From Nocardioides potassii (GTDB taxonomy: Bacteria; Actinomycetota; Actinomycetes; Propionibacteriales; Nocardioidaceae): a DNA stretch of 64,000 bases. The stretch is from positions 248,001 to 312,000 of the forward strand of contig NZ_JAKJHZ010000005.1 of assembly GCF_021648885.1 (NCBI RefSeq), in the 5' to 3' direction. Positions 8,469 to 16,312 of the stretch are shown piece after piece (within the stretch, counting starts at the first letter, position 1; every line of letters begins with the position of its first letter). Position numbers and translations under genes: made by a program. Under the pieces are notes generated by a model. It did no database searches and was not told the DNA's origin. It saw only the letters and a list, made by a program, of their open reading frames with translations.

Positions 8469-9578
8469 TTGCACAGAGTCATCCGCTGGACCGCGGCGTT
8501 CGGTGCCGCAGTCCTCGTCCCGCTCGTCCCCGCCGCTGCCGCCACCGCGGCACCCGGGGCGACCCACGCCCGTACGTCGGCGGCCGACCGCCTCGTCGAG
8601 AACCCCGCTGCCGAGGCGTTCCGCGAGGCCGTCGAGCCGAGCGAGTGCGACACCACGCTCTTCGACGGCTTCTTCGACCAGGAGATCGGCGCGCTCGCGC
8701 AGGACCCCGAGGTCTTCCAGTTCGTCGTCGACCACCAGGACACGTTGTTCAACGTCCCGACCTACGACGCCCTCTTCTTCGGCACGGCCGGCGACCCGAC
8801 CTACGCGCTCGAGACCCACGCCACGCAGATCTCGCACACCTTCCGCGACCTGCGCCGGTTCTGGGACATCGACTCCAGCGACATCCAGCTCCTGGAGATG
8901 AACGGCGAGTCGCTGCTCAGCGCGGACCGCATCGCGCGGACGCTCACGACGATGGTGGCCACCGACCAGATCGCCCCGCTGACCCCGGAGCAGGTCCAGC
9001 AGGAGGCGACGACCGTCGCGTCGTTCGTGCAGGCGCACGGCGACCTCTACGACAACCCGCTGTGGACCGCCAACGCCTTCGCGTTCAGCGGTGAGGGCGA
9101 TCCCGACCCGGCGATCGCCGCCCTGCCCGACAAGCTGATCATGGGCAAGGGCATCGTCGAGGCCTACGACTCCTTCGGGCTCGGCGACGTCGGCCCGCGC
9201 GTGATCATGGCCCACGAGTTCGCGCACCACGTGCAGTACGAGCTCGACGCCTTCGACGACGGTCCGGCCGACCCGTCGGCGGCCACGCGTCGTACCGAGC
9301 TGATGGCCGACGCGATGGCGTCGTACTTCGGCACGCACAAGAAGGGGCTCTCGCTGAACCGCAAGCGGGTCACCGACGCGCTGCTGAGCTTTTACACGGT
9401 GGGCGACTGCTCGTTCGACAGCCCCGGCCACCACGGCACGCCGCTGCAGCGCCAGCGCGCCGCCGACTGGGGTGCCGACCTCGCCGCCGCCGCGCGTCCG
9501 CGCAGCTACGTGCTGCCGGCCGCCGAGGTGATCGCGCAGTTCGAGAAGGCGCTGCCGGGCATCATCTCGGGCAGCTGA
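8469..9578 (+). CDS. Secreted zinc metallopeptidase (YpfJ/PF04228-like)
   Basis: 369 residues. The TTG at 8469 is preferred because GGAGG lies 8 bases upstream and a signal peptide begins right after it (MHRVIRWTAAFGAAVLVPLV, cleavage near ATAAPGA). The catalytic zinc motif is MAHEFAHHVQYE (H249, E250, H253), followed about 25 residues later by TELMADAMASYF and then HGTPLQRQRAADWG. This order resembles the putative neutral zinc metallopeptidase family of E. coli YpfJ. It would act outside the membrane; the substrate is unknown. The hydrophobic start rules out the 46-residue upstream extension. Confidence 0.8.
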   Translation: MHRVIRWTAAFGAAVLVPLVPAAAATAAPGATHARTSAADRLVENPAAEAFREAVEPSECDTTLFDGFFDQEIGALAQDPEVFQFVVDHQDTLFNVPTYDALFFGTAGDPTYALETHATQISHTFRDLRRFWDIDSSDIQLLEMNGESLLSADRIARTLTTMVATDQIAPLTPEQVQQEATTVASFVQAHGDLYDNPLWTANAFAFSGEGDPDPAIAALPDKLIMGKGIVEAYDSFGLGDVGPRVIMAHEFAHHVQYELDAFDDGPADPSAATRRTELMADAMASYFGTHKKGLSLNRKRVTDALLSFYTVGDCSFDSPGHHGTPLQRQRAADWGADLAAAARPRSYVLPAAEVIAQFEKALPGIISGS

Positions 9579-9584
9579 ACCCGC

Positions 9585-9617
9585 GCAGGCCCTGCCACCG
9601 GTGGTGGCAGGGCCTGC
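9585..9617. terminator. Bidirectional terminator between peptidase and recQ
   Basis: GCAGGCCCTGCCACC and GGTGGCAGGGCCTGC pair perfectly over 15 bp around a GGT loop, exactly in the 40-base gap between two convergent genes. Confidence 0.8.
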
Positions 9618-9618
9618 G

Positions 9619-11226
9619 TCATGCCTGGGCTGCTGTCAGCAGGCCGTGCTCCTCTACGAGCTCGAGCGACAGCGTCTTGTAGCCCGCGTCCTCGAACAGC
9701 ACGGTGATCCGGTCGTCCTCGACGTCGGTGACGGTCCCGAGGCCGAACTCCTCGTGCTCGACCGCGTCCTGGACGGCGTACAGCGCCCGGGGGTCGCGGA
9801 CCTCCTCGGGCGCGAGCCCCGCCACGCAGTTGTCGCAGATGCCGCAGCGGTCGCGCACCTCCGCGCCGAAGTAGCCCAGCATGAACGCGCTGCGGCAGCG
9901 GTCGGTCTCGGCGTAGGCCCGCATCATCTCGACGCGGGACTCCTGCAGGTTGCGCTGCCCCTCGGCGCGGGCGACGACCGCGTCGACCACCCGGGACACC
10001 GGGGCGTCGTCGGGGAGCTCCTCGGCCTCGCGCGCGAGCCGCACGAGGTTCACGAGCCGCCCGGCCTTGCGGTGACCGAAGTCGAGGTGGTCGGCCACCT
10101 CCCGTGGGTCGTCGCTCCCGGCTGCATCCATCGCGGCGACCACGGCGCGTACGTCGCCGCGCCTGGGCACGGGCGTGGCGAAGAACTTGCCGAGGGAGAG
10201 GTCCTCGGCGCGGTAGGCCAGGACGGCGGTGGCCGTCGCACGGTCCCGACCGGCGCGGCCGACCTCCTGGTAGTAGGTGTCCGGTGACTCGGGAACGTCG
10301 GCGTGCACGACGAAGCGGATGTCGGGCTTGTCGATCCCCATCCCGAACGCCGACGTGGCCGCCACCAGTGGGATGTCGCCGGCCATGAACTGCTCGTGCA
10401 CCTGCGTACGACGTCGCTGCGACAGGCCGGCGTGGTAGGCCGAGGCCGGGTGCCCGCGCTCGGTCAGCGCCGCGGCGTACTCCTCGGCGCCCGCGCGGGT
10501 CCGGCAGTAGACGACGCCGCTGCCGGTGTCGCCCGACATCTCGTCGACGAGCTCGAGTACCCGCTCGCGCTGCTCGTCGGCGCCGGCGAAGCGCTCGACG
10601 CGCAGCGCGATGTTGTCGCGGTCGAATCCGGTGAGCACGGTCCGGTGGTCGTGCAGGGCCAGGCGCTCGGCGATGTCCTGCTGCGTCGGCAGGGCCGCGG
10701 TCGCGGTCATCGCCACCACGCGCGGCTTGCCGACCTGCGCGATGAGCTCGCCGAGCCGCAGGTAGTCGGGACGGAAGTCGTGGCCCCACGACGAGACGCA
10801 GTGCGCCTCGTCGACCGCGACCAGGACCGGCTCGATGCTCGCGACCTCCGCCAGGACGTCGGTGTTCGCGAGCTGCTCGGGGGAGAGAAGCAGGAAGCGG
10901 AGGTCGCCGGTGCGGGCCGCCTCGAGCACGCGCTCGCGCTCGGCCGCGGACTCGGCCGAGCTGAGCCGGGCCGCGCTGATGCCGACGCCCTCGAGCGAGG
11001 CGACCTGGTCCTGCTGCAGCGCGAGCAACGGCGACACGACGACCGTGCACCCGTCGAGCAGCAGCCCGGCGAGCTGGTAGACGAGCGACTTCCCCGAGCC
11101 CGTCGGCGCGACCAGCAGCACGTCCCGGCCCTCGAGCAGCGTGGTGACGGCCTCCTCCTGCCCGGCCAGCAGCTCCCGGTGGCCGAACCACTTCTCCGCC
11201 GCCTCCCGCACGCGGTCGTCAGCCAC
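9619..11226 (-). CDS. recQ: RecQ-family ATP-dependent DNA helicase, short form
   Basis: About 535 residues. Helicase motifs in order: Q-motif region FGHRELLAGQ, Walker A APTGSGKS, Walker B DEAHCVSSWGHDFRP, motif III MTATAA, motif V SAFGMGIDKP and motif VI QEVGRAGRD. A zinc-binding block CRSAF...CGICDNC follows. The winged-helix and HRDC regions of E. coli RecQ are not evident. The C-terminus is instead a short EFGLGTVTDVEDDRITVLFE segment resembling the small beta domain at the end of actinobacterial UvrD-type helicases. Role by family: 3'-5' unwinding in recombination and fork repair. The GTG at 11226 has CGGAGG 6 bases upstream, so the in-frame ATG at 11241 is unlikely. Confidence 0.9.
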   Translation of the reverse strand: MADDRVREAAEKWFGHRELLAGQEEAVTTLLEGRDVLLVAPTGSGKSLVYQLAGLLLDGCTVVVSPLLALQQDQVASLEGVGISAARLSSAESAAERERVLEAARTGDLRFLLLSPEQLANTDVLAEVASIEPVLVAVDEAHCVSSWGHDFRPDYLRLGELIAQVGKPRVVAMTATAALPTQQDIAERLALHDHRTVLTGFDRDNIALRVERFAGADEQRERVLELVDEMSGDTGSGVVYCRTRAGAEEYAAALTERGHPASAYHAGLSQRRRTQVHEQFMAGDIPLVAATSAFGMGIDKPDIRFVVHADVPESPDTYYQEVGRAGRDRATATAVLAYRAEDLSLGKFFATPVPRRGDVRAVVAAMDAAGSDDPREVADHLDFGHRKAGRLVNLVRLAREAEELPDDAPVSRVVDAVVARAEGQRNLQESRVEMMRAYAETDRCRSAFMLGYFGAEVRDRCGICDNCVAGLAPEEVRDPRALYAVQDAVEHEEFGLGTVTDVEDDRITVLFEDAGYKTLSLELVEEHGLLTAAQA

Positions 11227-11320
11227 GTCCCACCTCCGCATCCGCCGGTCGCCGTCTGCGTCCGCGGGACGCGGGGTACCCGTCCGCGGTCGGCAGCATG
11301 CGGGACGATGACGCCCGGAT

Positions 11321-11337
11321 GACGAGACACTCGTCTC
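11321..11337. repeat. Short inverted repeat upstream of the cimA leader
   Basis: GACGAG-ACA-CTCGTC is a perfect inverted repeat, and GAGAC-ACTC-GTCTC is an alternative overlapping fold. It lies between recQ and the cimA leader, so it could be an operator or part of the leader RNA. Its role is not decidable from sequence. Confidence 0.35.
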
Positions 11338-11369
11338 ACGCGAGGCCGATCGGTGGCACCATCGACCTC

Positions 11370-11399
11370 GTGAGCAGCACCGCGATCATCATTGCCTAG
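11370..11399 (+). CDS. Ile-codon leader peptide of cimA
   Basis: GTG AGC AGC ACC GCG ATC ATC ATT GCC TAG encodes a nine-residue peptide, MSSTAIIIA, with three consecutive Ile codons. It ends 25 bases before an intrinsic terminator that lies just ahead of cimA, the first enzyme of a threonine-independent isoleucine route. That is the layout of ribosome-mediated attenuation by isoleucine. No Shine-Dalgarno is visible; longer in-frame versions could start at ATG 11319 or 11298. Confidence 0.65.
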   Translation: MSSTAIIIA

Positions 11400-11424
11400 C
11401 GCGACGGGACTCCCCGCCGCGCCG

Positions 11425-11450
11425 ACCTCCTGCACCCCAGGAGGTTTTTT
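11425..11450 (+). terminator. Attenuator terminator before cimA
   Basis: ACCTCCTG and CAGGAGGT form a perfect 8-bp stem with a CACCC loop, followed directly by six T. This is the only classic hairpin plus T-run terminator noted in the window, and it lies between the leader peptide and the cimA ATG at 11484. Confidence 0.8.
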
Positions 11451-11483
11451 CATTTCCCGGACGCACCGCACGAGAGAAGACCG

Positions 11484-13064
11484 ATGGACCTGCACGGCTC
11501 GTTCCACGTCTACGACACGACCCTGCGCGACGGCGCCCAGCAGGAGGGGCTCAACCTCTCGGTCGCCGACAAGCTGAGCATCGCCCGGCAGCTCGACGGT
11601 CTCGGTGTGGGCTACATCGAGGGCGGCTGGCCGGGCTCGAACCCCAAGGACACCGAGTTCTTCCGCCGCGCGAGCCAGGAGCTGGAGCTCACCCACGCCA
11701 AGCTCGCGGCGTTCGGCGCCACCCGCCGGGCGGGCGTACGGGCCGCGGACGACCCGCTCGTCGCCGCGTTGCGCGACTCCGGGGCTGGTGTCGTCACGCT
11801 CGTCGCGAAGTCGCACGACCGCCACGTCGAGCTCGCGCTCCGCACCACGCTGGAGGAGAACCTCGCGATGGTGCGCGACACCGTCACCCACCTGCGCGAG
11901 GAGGGGCAGACGGTGTTCCTCGACGCGGAGCACTTCTTCGACGGCTACCGCGCCAACCGGGCGTACGCGCTGGAGGTGCTGCGGACCGCCGCCGAGGCGG
12001 GCGCCGAGGTGGTCGCACTCTGCGACACCAACGGCGGCATGTTGCCCGACTGGGTCTCCGACGTCGTGCTCGACGTCATCGAGTCGACCGGCGCCAGGGT
12101 CGGCATCCACGCCCACAACGACAGCGGGTGCGCCGTGGCCAACTCGCTCGCCGCGGTCGCCGCGGGCGCGAGCCACGTGCAGGGCTGCATCAACGGCTAC
12201 GGCGAGCGCACCGGCAACGCCGACCTCGTCACCGTCGTCGCCAACCTCGAGCTCAAGCTGGACCGCACCGTCCTGCCGCAGGGGCTGCTCAGGGAGGCGA
12301 CGCGCATCGCCCACGCCGTCGCCGAGGTCACCAACGTGCCCCCGGCCTCGCGCCAGCCCTACGTCGGCACGTCGGCCTTCGCGCACAAGGCCGGGCTGCA
12401 CGCGAGCGCGATCAAGGTCGACCCCGACCTCTACCAGCACCTCGACCCGATGGTCGTCGGCAACGACATGCGCCTGCTCGTCTCCGACATGGCCGGGCGC
12501 GCCTCGATCGAGCTCAAGGGCAAGGAGCTCGGCTACGACCTGTCGGAGGACCGCGACCTGGTCACCCGCGTCACCGACCGCGTCAAGGAGATGGAGCAGC
12601 GCGGCTACACCTTCGAGGCCGCCGACGCGTCCTTCGAGCTGCTGCTCGCCGAGGAGGTTGAGGGTGCTCGTCCGTCGTACGTCGACGTCGAGTCGTGGCG
12701 CGTCATCACCGAGACCCGCACCGACGGCGAGGCCGTCTCGGAGGCGACGGTGAAGCTGAAGGCGGAGGGCGTGCGGTACGTCGTCACGGGCGAGGGCAAC
12801 GGCCCGGTCAACGCCCTCGACGCGGCCCTGCGCGAGGCGATCGGCCAGGCGTTCCCCGAGGTCGCGAAGTTCGAGCTCATCGACTACAAGGTGCGCATCC
12901 TCGACCAGGGTCACGGCACCGACGCGATCACCCGGGTGCTCATCGAGACCAGCGACGGTGCGTCGAGCTGGGTCACGGTCGGTGTCGGCGCCAACGTCAT
13001 CGAGGCGTCCTGGGGCGCGCTCGTGGACGGGCTGACCTTCGGCCTCCGGCGCCACCACCGTTAG
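11484..13064 (+). CDS. cimA: (R)-citramalate synthase
   Basis: 526 residues. The N-terminal HMGL-like barrel has VYDTTLRDGAQQEGLNLS, IEGGWPGSNPKDTEFF and the metal-binding GIHAHNDSGCAVANSLAA. The C-terminal third is a LeuA-type allosteric dimer domain. The enzyme condenses pyruvate with acetyl-CoA to citramalate, opening the route to 2-oxobutyrate and isoleucine. It is assigned CimA rather than LeuA from the GGWPGSNPKD segment and overall length. Expression is probably set by the upstream Ile leader and terminator. LeuCD, which handle citramalate as well as isopropylmalate, are encoded at 39.9-42.0 kb. Confidence 0.92.
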   Translation: MDLHGSFHVYDTTLRDGAQQEGLNLSVADKLSIARQLDGLGVGYIEGGWPGSNPKDTEFFRRASQELELTHAKLAAFGATRRAGVRAADDPLVAALRDSGAGVVTLVAKSHDRHVELALRTTLEENLAMVRDTVTHLREEGQTVFLDAEHFFDGYRANRAYALEVLRTAAEAGAEVVALCDTNGGMLPDWVSDVVLDVIESTGARVGIHAHNDSGCAVANSLAAVAAGASHVQGCINGYGERTGNADLVTVVANLELKLDRTVLPQGLLREATRIAHAVAEVTNVPPASRQPYVGTSAFAHKAGLHASAIKVDPDLYQHLDPMVVGNDMRLLVSDMAGRASIELKGKELGYDLSEDRDLVTRVTDRVKEMEQRGYTFEAADASFELLLAEEVEGARPSYVDVESWRVITETRTDGEAVSEATVKLKAEGVRYVVTGEGNGPVNALDAALREAIGQAFPEVAKFELIDYKVRILDQGHGTDAITRVLIETSDGASSWVTVGVGANVIEASWGALVDGLTFGLRRHHR

Positions 13065-13072
13065 CCGTGCCC

Positions 13073-13078
13073 TAGGTT
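13073..13078 (+). promoter_or_regulatory. Leaderless-type -10 element
   Basis: TAGGTT lies 7 bases before the GTG at 13086. It indicates that the small membrane protein can be transcribed on its own although it follows cimA closely. Confidence 0.5.
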
Positions 13079-13085
13079 TCCTCGG

Positions 13086-13448
13086 GTGAGCCAGCCCGCG
13101 TCGTACGACGACCTCCCGCCGCAGACGTCGACGGTCGAGCGCGTCGTCACGGTGCTGCTGATGCTCGGCCTGGCGGTCCTCCTGCTGATCGCGTCCTTCC
13201 TGGGCCTGTTCTTCGCCATGGCCTCCGACGGCTGCGTCGGCGACGTCCGGTGCAACGGCGCCCAGATCGGTGCCGGCATCGTCGTCGCGTCCGGGTCGCC
13301 GTGGGTGGTCTACGTCGTCGCGCTCGTCGTCGTGGTCGTGCGTTGGGTGCGCCGCAAGCGCACGTGGTGGGTGCCGCTCGCGGCGCTCGTGGTCGGTGCG
13401 CTGCTCTGGGTGGTCGGAGGCCTCATCGCGGCGTCTGCCGTCGGCTGA
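13086..13448 (+). CDS. Small membrane protein of unknown function
   Basis: 120 residues with three hydrophobic helices: VVTVLLMLGLAVLLLIASF, WVVYVVALVVVVVRWV and WVPLAALVVGALLWVVGGLI. Between the first and second is a short loop with two cysteines (DGCVGDVRCNGAQIG). No family is recognised. The GTG start is supported by the TAGGTT element 7 bases upstream. Its stop codon abuts the stop of the convergent TetR gene, the two forming TGATCA. Confidence 0.65.
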   Translation: MSQPASYDDLPPQTSTVERVVTVLLMLGLAVLLLIASFLGLFFAMASDGCVGDVRCNGAQIGAGIVVASGSPWVVYVVALVVVVVRWVRRKRTWWVPLAALVVGALLWVVGGLIAASAVG

Positions 13449-14039
13449 TCAGCAGCCCACGACGCGGCGGACGAGGTCGTCCCAGCCGGCCTCGATGCGC
13501 TCCAAGGAGATGTTGTCGCGCTGCTGCTGCTCGATCACCACGATGTCGAGGGGCGCGAGGACGGCGATCGACAGTAGGACGAGGTCGCCGGTGACGCGGA
13601 GCTCGCTCAACAGGTGTCGTACGTGCATCACGGCGAACGACGCCGCGGCCCGCGACCGCGCCGAGCTGTCGCCGGTCGCGGCCTTGATGAGTGCGCCGTG
13701 CGTGACGTTGGTGCGGAGCCGCGAGTGGCCGAACGCGAGCAGCCGCTCCAGCGGGGGAGCACCCGGCCCCAGCGGCGGCGGACCGGAGATCACGTCGGCC
13801 TGCCAGGCCGCCTCCGACTCGTTGAGCACCGCGGCCATCAGGCCCTCGCGGCTCTCGAAGCGACGGAACAGCGTCCCCTTGCCGACGCCGGCCACCGACG
13901 CGACCGTGTCCATGGTCACGCAGTCGACCCCCCGGGTCCGGACGAGCTCCAGCGCCGCTGCGAGGATCGCCTGCCGGTTGCGCGCGGCGTCGGACCGCTC
14001 CGGGGCGGGCTCGTCCGCCATCGGCAGCAGGTTCGTCAC
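13449..14039 (-). CDS. TetR-family transcriptional regulator
   Basis: 196 residues. The N-terminal HTH is clear: AARNRQAILAAALELV, DCVTMDTVASVAGVGKGTLF, RRFESREGLMAAV. The C-terminal ligand domain is helical and not assignable. The GTG at 14039 is chosen because TACCCT lies 6 bases before it (leaderless form); an ATG at 14021 is the alternative. It diverges from an FMN reductase gene, and a palindrome of TetR-operator type lies between them, so it most likely represses that reductase. The ligand is unknown. Confidence 0.88.
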   Translation of the reverse strand: MTNLLPMADEPAPERSDAARNRQAILAAALELVRTRGVDCVTMDTVASVAGVGKGTLFRRFESREGLMAAVLNESEAAWQADVISGPPPLGPGAPPLERLLAFGHSRLRTNVTHGALIKAATGDSSARSRAAASFAVMHVRHLLSELRVTGDLVLLSIAVLAPLDIVVIEQQQRDNISLERIEAGWDDLVRRVVGC

Positions 14040-14045
14040 GCGCTC

Positions 14046-14051
14046 AGGGTA
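14046..14051 (-). promoter_or_regulatory. Leaderless-type -10 element of the tetR gene
   Basis: On the minus strand TACCCT ends 6 bases before the GTG at 14039. Confidence 0.5.
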
Positions 14052-14082
14052 GGGCTCGGAAAAAGTTCTGGCACCCGGGAAT

Positions 14083-14105
14083 GAAAGCGGACCACGGTCC
14101 GTTTC
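14083..14105. promoter_or_regulatory. TetR-type operator in the tetR / FMN reductase gap
   Basis: The core CGGACC-AC-GGTCCG is a perfect palindrome, flanked by GAAA(G) on the left and TTTC on the right, so symmetry extends to about 20 bases. It ends 7 bases before the reductase ATG at 14113 and lies about 45 bases upstream of the divergent tetR start. This is a natural position for repression by that regulator. Confidence 0.7.
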
Positions 14106-14112
14106 GACCGTC

Positions 14113-14664
14113 ATGACCACTGACAAGCAGACCCGCGTCGCAGTCCTCCTCGGCTCCACCCGCAGCGGCAGCCTCAACCGCCGCATCGCCGAGCACCTCC
14201 GTGACCACGCCCCCGCCGGCGTGACCGTGGACGTGGTCGAGGGCCTCGACGCCGTGCCGTTCTACAACGAGGAGATCGACGGCGACACCGCCCCCGCCGC
14301 CGCAACCGCTCTTCGGGAGTCGGTCGCCTCGGCCGACCGCGTCCTCGCCGTCACCCCCGAGTACAACGGCACCATGCCCGCGGTGCTCAACAACGCCATC
14401 GACTGGCTGTCGCGCCCCTACGGCCAGGGCGCCATCGTCGGCAAGCCCTTCGCGGCCATCGGCGCCACCCCGACGCCGTACGGCGGCAAGTGGTCGCACG
14501 AGCACGCGCGCCACTCCGCGACCATCGCCGGCGCCCTCGTCGTCGAGGGCATCGTCGTCGACGAGCCCGCGGTCGACGGTGACCCGCTGGCCAACGAGGA
14601 GGCCGTCCAGCGCCTCCTCGGCGCGCTCGACGCCCTCGTCGCGCACGAGCCCGTCGCCGCCTGA
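14113..14664 (+). CDS. NADPH-dependent FMN reductase
   Basis: 183 residues with a flavodoxin-like fold. Seen are the phosphate loop VAVLLGSTRSGSLNRRIAEH, the VTPEYNGTMPAVLNNAIDWL block that contacts the flavin, and GKPFAAIGATPTPYGG. This pattern is that of the NADPH:FMN / azo- and quinone-reductase family, which uses NAD(P)H to reduce flavin or quinones in the cytoplasm. Its divergent TetR neighbour and the operator at 14083 suggest induction by an electrophile, dye or quinone. The real substrate is not known. Confidence 0.88.
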   Translation: MTTDKQTRVAVLLGSTRSGSLNRRIAEHLRDHAPAGVTVDVVEGLDAVPFYNEEIDGDTAPAAATALRESVASADRVLAVTPEYNGTMPAVLNNAIDWLSRPYGQGAIVGKPFAAIGATPTPYGGKWSHEHARHSATIAGALVVEGIVVDEPAVDGDPLANEEAVQRLLGALDALVAHEPVAA

Positions 14665-14671
14665 CCTCGTC

Positions 14672-14755
14672 GGTCTCGTGACGGTCGCTGGCGCGACCTC
14701 CTCGACCAGCGGGTAGTCCGCTGGTCGAGGAAGGACGAAGTCCTGTCACGAGACC
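14672..14755. repeat. Nested palindromic repeat (REP-like), copy 1
   Basis: Outer arms GGTCTCGTGAC and GTCACGAGACC (11 bp, perfect) enclose inner arms CCTCGACCAGCGG and CCGCTGGTCGAGG (13 bp, perfect) with a GTAGT loop. The left half recurs almost unchanged at 45577-45616 and in diverged form at 20895-20930, so this is a dispersed element rather than a private terminator. Confidence 0.8.
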
Positions 14756-14771
14756 AAGGTCGGACGGTGGG

Positions 14772-14777
14772 TAGGTT
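14772..14777 (+). promoter_or_regulatory. Leaderless-type -10 element of the amidase gene
   Basis: TAGGTT lies 6 bases before the ATG at 14784; no Shine-Dalgarno is present. Confidence 0.55.
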
Positions 14778-14783
14778 CGCGGC

Positions 14784-16178
14784 ATGGAGCTGCACGTCCT
14801 GACCGCGCTCGAGCAGGGCGACGCCGTACGCCGCGGTGACGTCACGCCGCTCGACCTGGTCGAGCACTACGCGGCTCGCGCTGACGAGGTCGGCGCGTTC
14901 ATCACCACCACGCACGACCTCGCGCGCGAGCACGCGCGTCGCTTGACGCAGTCGGGACGCCCCACGGACGCAGGTCCGCTCTGGGGCGTCCCGACCGGCA
15001 TCAAGGACCTCCACCCGACGGCGGGGGTCCGCACGACCTTCGGCTCGGCGGCGTACGACGACTTCGTCCCCGACGCGTCCGACGACCTCGTCCTCACCGT
15101 CGAGGCGGCCGGGATGCCGAGCCTGGGCAAGACGAGCACGCCGGAGTTCGGGTCGCCCTGCTACACCGAGCCGGACGTCGCTCCGCCGGCGGTGACGCCG
15201 TGGGACCGCACCCGCACCGCGGGCGGCTCGTCCGGTGGGGCGGCCGCAGCGGTCGCGGCCGGCCTGCTCCCGGTGGCGCCCGGGTCCGACGGCGGCGGGT
15301 CCATCCGGATCCCCGCCTCGTGCTGCGGCCTCGTCGGCCTCAAGCCCTCGCGCGGTCGGGTCAGCGGCGCTCCCCGCTACGGCGACCCGGTCGGTCTCGC
15401 GACCCCGGGCACCCTCGCTCGTACGGTCCGCGACGCCGCCGCCCTCCTCGACGTGCTGGAGGGTCGGCGCGTCGGTGACCCGTTCTGGGCGCCACCGCCC
15501 ACCACGTCGTTCCTCGACGCCTGCGACCGCGAGCCCGGACGGCTTCGCATCGCCCGCTTCGTCGCGCCGGTCATCGCCGAGGTCGACGTCGACCCGTCCA
15601 GCGTCTCGGCGTGGGAGGACGCGTCGCGTCTGTTGGAGTCCCTCGGGCACGACGTCGAGGACGTCGCGGTACCCATCCCGCCCGACGCGGTCGCCGACTT
15701 CGAGACCTGCTGGGCCGTGCTCACCGCATTGTCTCCGGCGCCGCCCGGCCGCGAGGACCGCCTCCGCCCGCTGACCCGCTGGCTGAGCGACCGCGGCCAC
15801 GCCGTCAGCGGACCCGAGCTCGGCCTCGCCATCGCTCGCCTGCGCCAGCACGCGGCCGGCGCGCTCGCCGCGCTGGCGCCGTACGACGCCGTCCTCACGC
15901 CGACCCTCGCGATGCCGCCGGTCGAGGTCGGCGCGCTGCGCGACGACGCCGACCCGGCTGCCGACTTCGCTGCGCAGAAGGCCTTCACGCCGTGGACCAG
16001 CGCCTGGAACGTCACCGGCATGCCGGCCATCTCGCTCCCGCTGCACTGGACCGACGACGGCCTCCCGGTCGGCGTGATGCTGGCCGCTCGACCGGCCGAG
16101 GAGGAGCTGCTCGTGGCCCTGGCCGTCCAGGTCGAGACTGCGCAGTCCTGGGTGGACAGGCGTCCGCCGGGCTGGTGA
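14784..16178 (+). CDS. Amidase-signature family hydrolase
   Basis: 464 residues. The Ser-cisSer-Lys triad is visible: the Lys in [14 protein letters not shown], the cis-Ser in [17 protein letters not shown], and the nucleophile in [16 protein letters not shown]. The family hydrolyses amide bonds in many substrates (amides, carbamates, Gln-tRNA). GatA is unlikely because no gatB or gatC is nearby and the gene stands alone with its own promoter element. Substrate specificity cannot be read. Paired hairpins follow the stop codon. Confidence 0.9.
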   Translation: MELHVLTALEQGDAVRRGDVTPLDLVEHYAARADEVGAFITTTHDLAREHARRLTQSGRPTDAGPLWGVPTGIKDLHPTAGVRTTFGSAAYDDFVPDASDDLVLTVEAAGMPSLGKTSTPEFGSPCYTEPDVAPPAVTPWDRTRTAGGSSGGAAAAVAAGLLPVAPGSDGGGSIRIPASCCGLVGLKPSRGRVSGAPRYGDPVGLATPGTLARTVRDAAALLDVLEGRRVGDPFWAPPPTTSFLDACDREPGRLRIARFVAPVIAEVDVDPSSVSAWEDASRLLESLGHDVEDVAVPIPPDAVADFETCWAVLTALSPAPPGREDRLRPLTRWLSDRGHAVSGPELGLAIARLRQHAAGALAALAPYDAVLTPTLAMPPVEVGALRDDADPAADFAAQKAFTPWTSAWNVTGMPAISLPLHWTDDGLPVGVMLAARPAEEELLVALAVQVETAQSWVDRRPPGW

Positions 16179-16236
16179 GGGGTCGGCACGGGTGGGCTCG
16201 ATAGGCGCCGGGCGCCGATCTTCGGTGCCGAGTCCT

Positions 16237-16270
16237 ACGGTTGTCAGCCTGGATCTCGGCTGACAACCGT
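16237..16270. terminator. Hairpin between convergent amidase and bioN
   Basis: ACGGTTGTCAGCC and GGCTGACAACCGT are perfect 13-base arms around an 8-base loop in the gap between convergent genes. A shared terminator is the simplest reading. Confidence 0.6.
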
Positions 16271-16274
16271 TGCG

Positions 16275-16294
16275 GTCACCGGATGTCCGGTGAC
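16275..16294. terminator. Second hairpin between amidase and bioN
   Basis: GTCACCGGA-TG-TCCGGTGAC: perfect 9-bp arms with only two central bases, 4 bases from the previous hairpin and 18 bases from the bioN stop. It may terminate the leftward transcript; the near-continuous symmetry also resembles an operator. Confidence 0.45.
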
Positions 16295-16312
16295 TCCAGA
16301 GCGGGGCCGGGG

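Noticed and set aside
10707..13058. 783-codon minus-strand open frame through cimA
   Set aside because: cimA on the plus strand is unambiguous; the minus reading only merges a recQ shadow with a cimA shadow.
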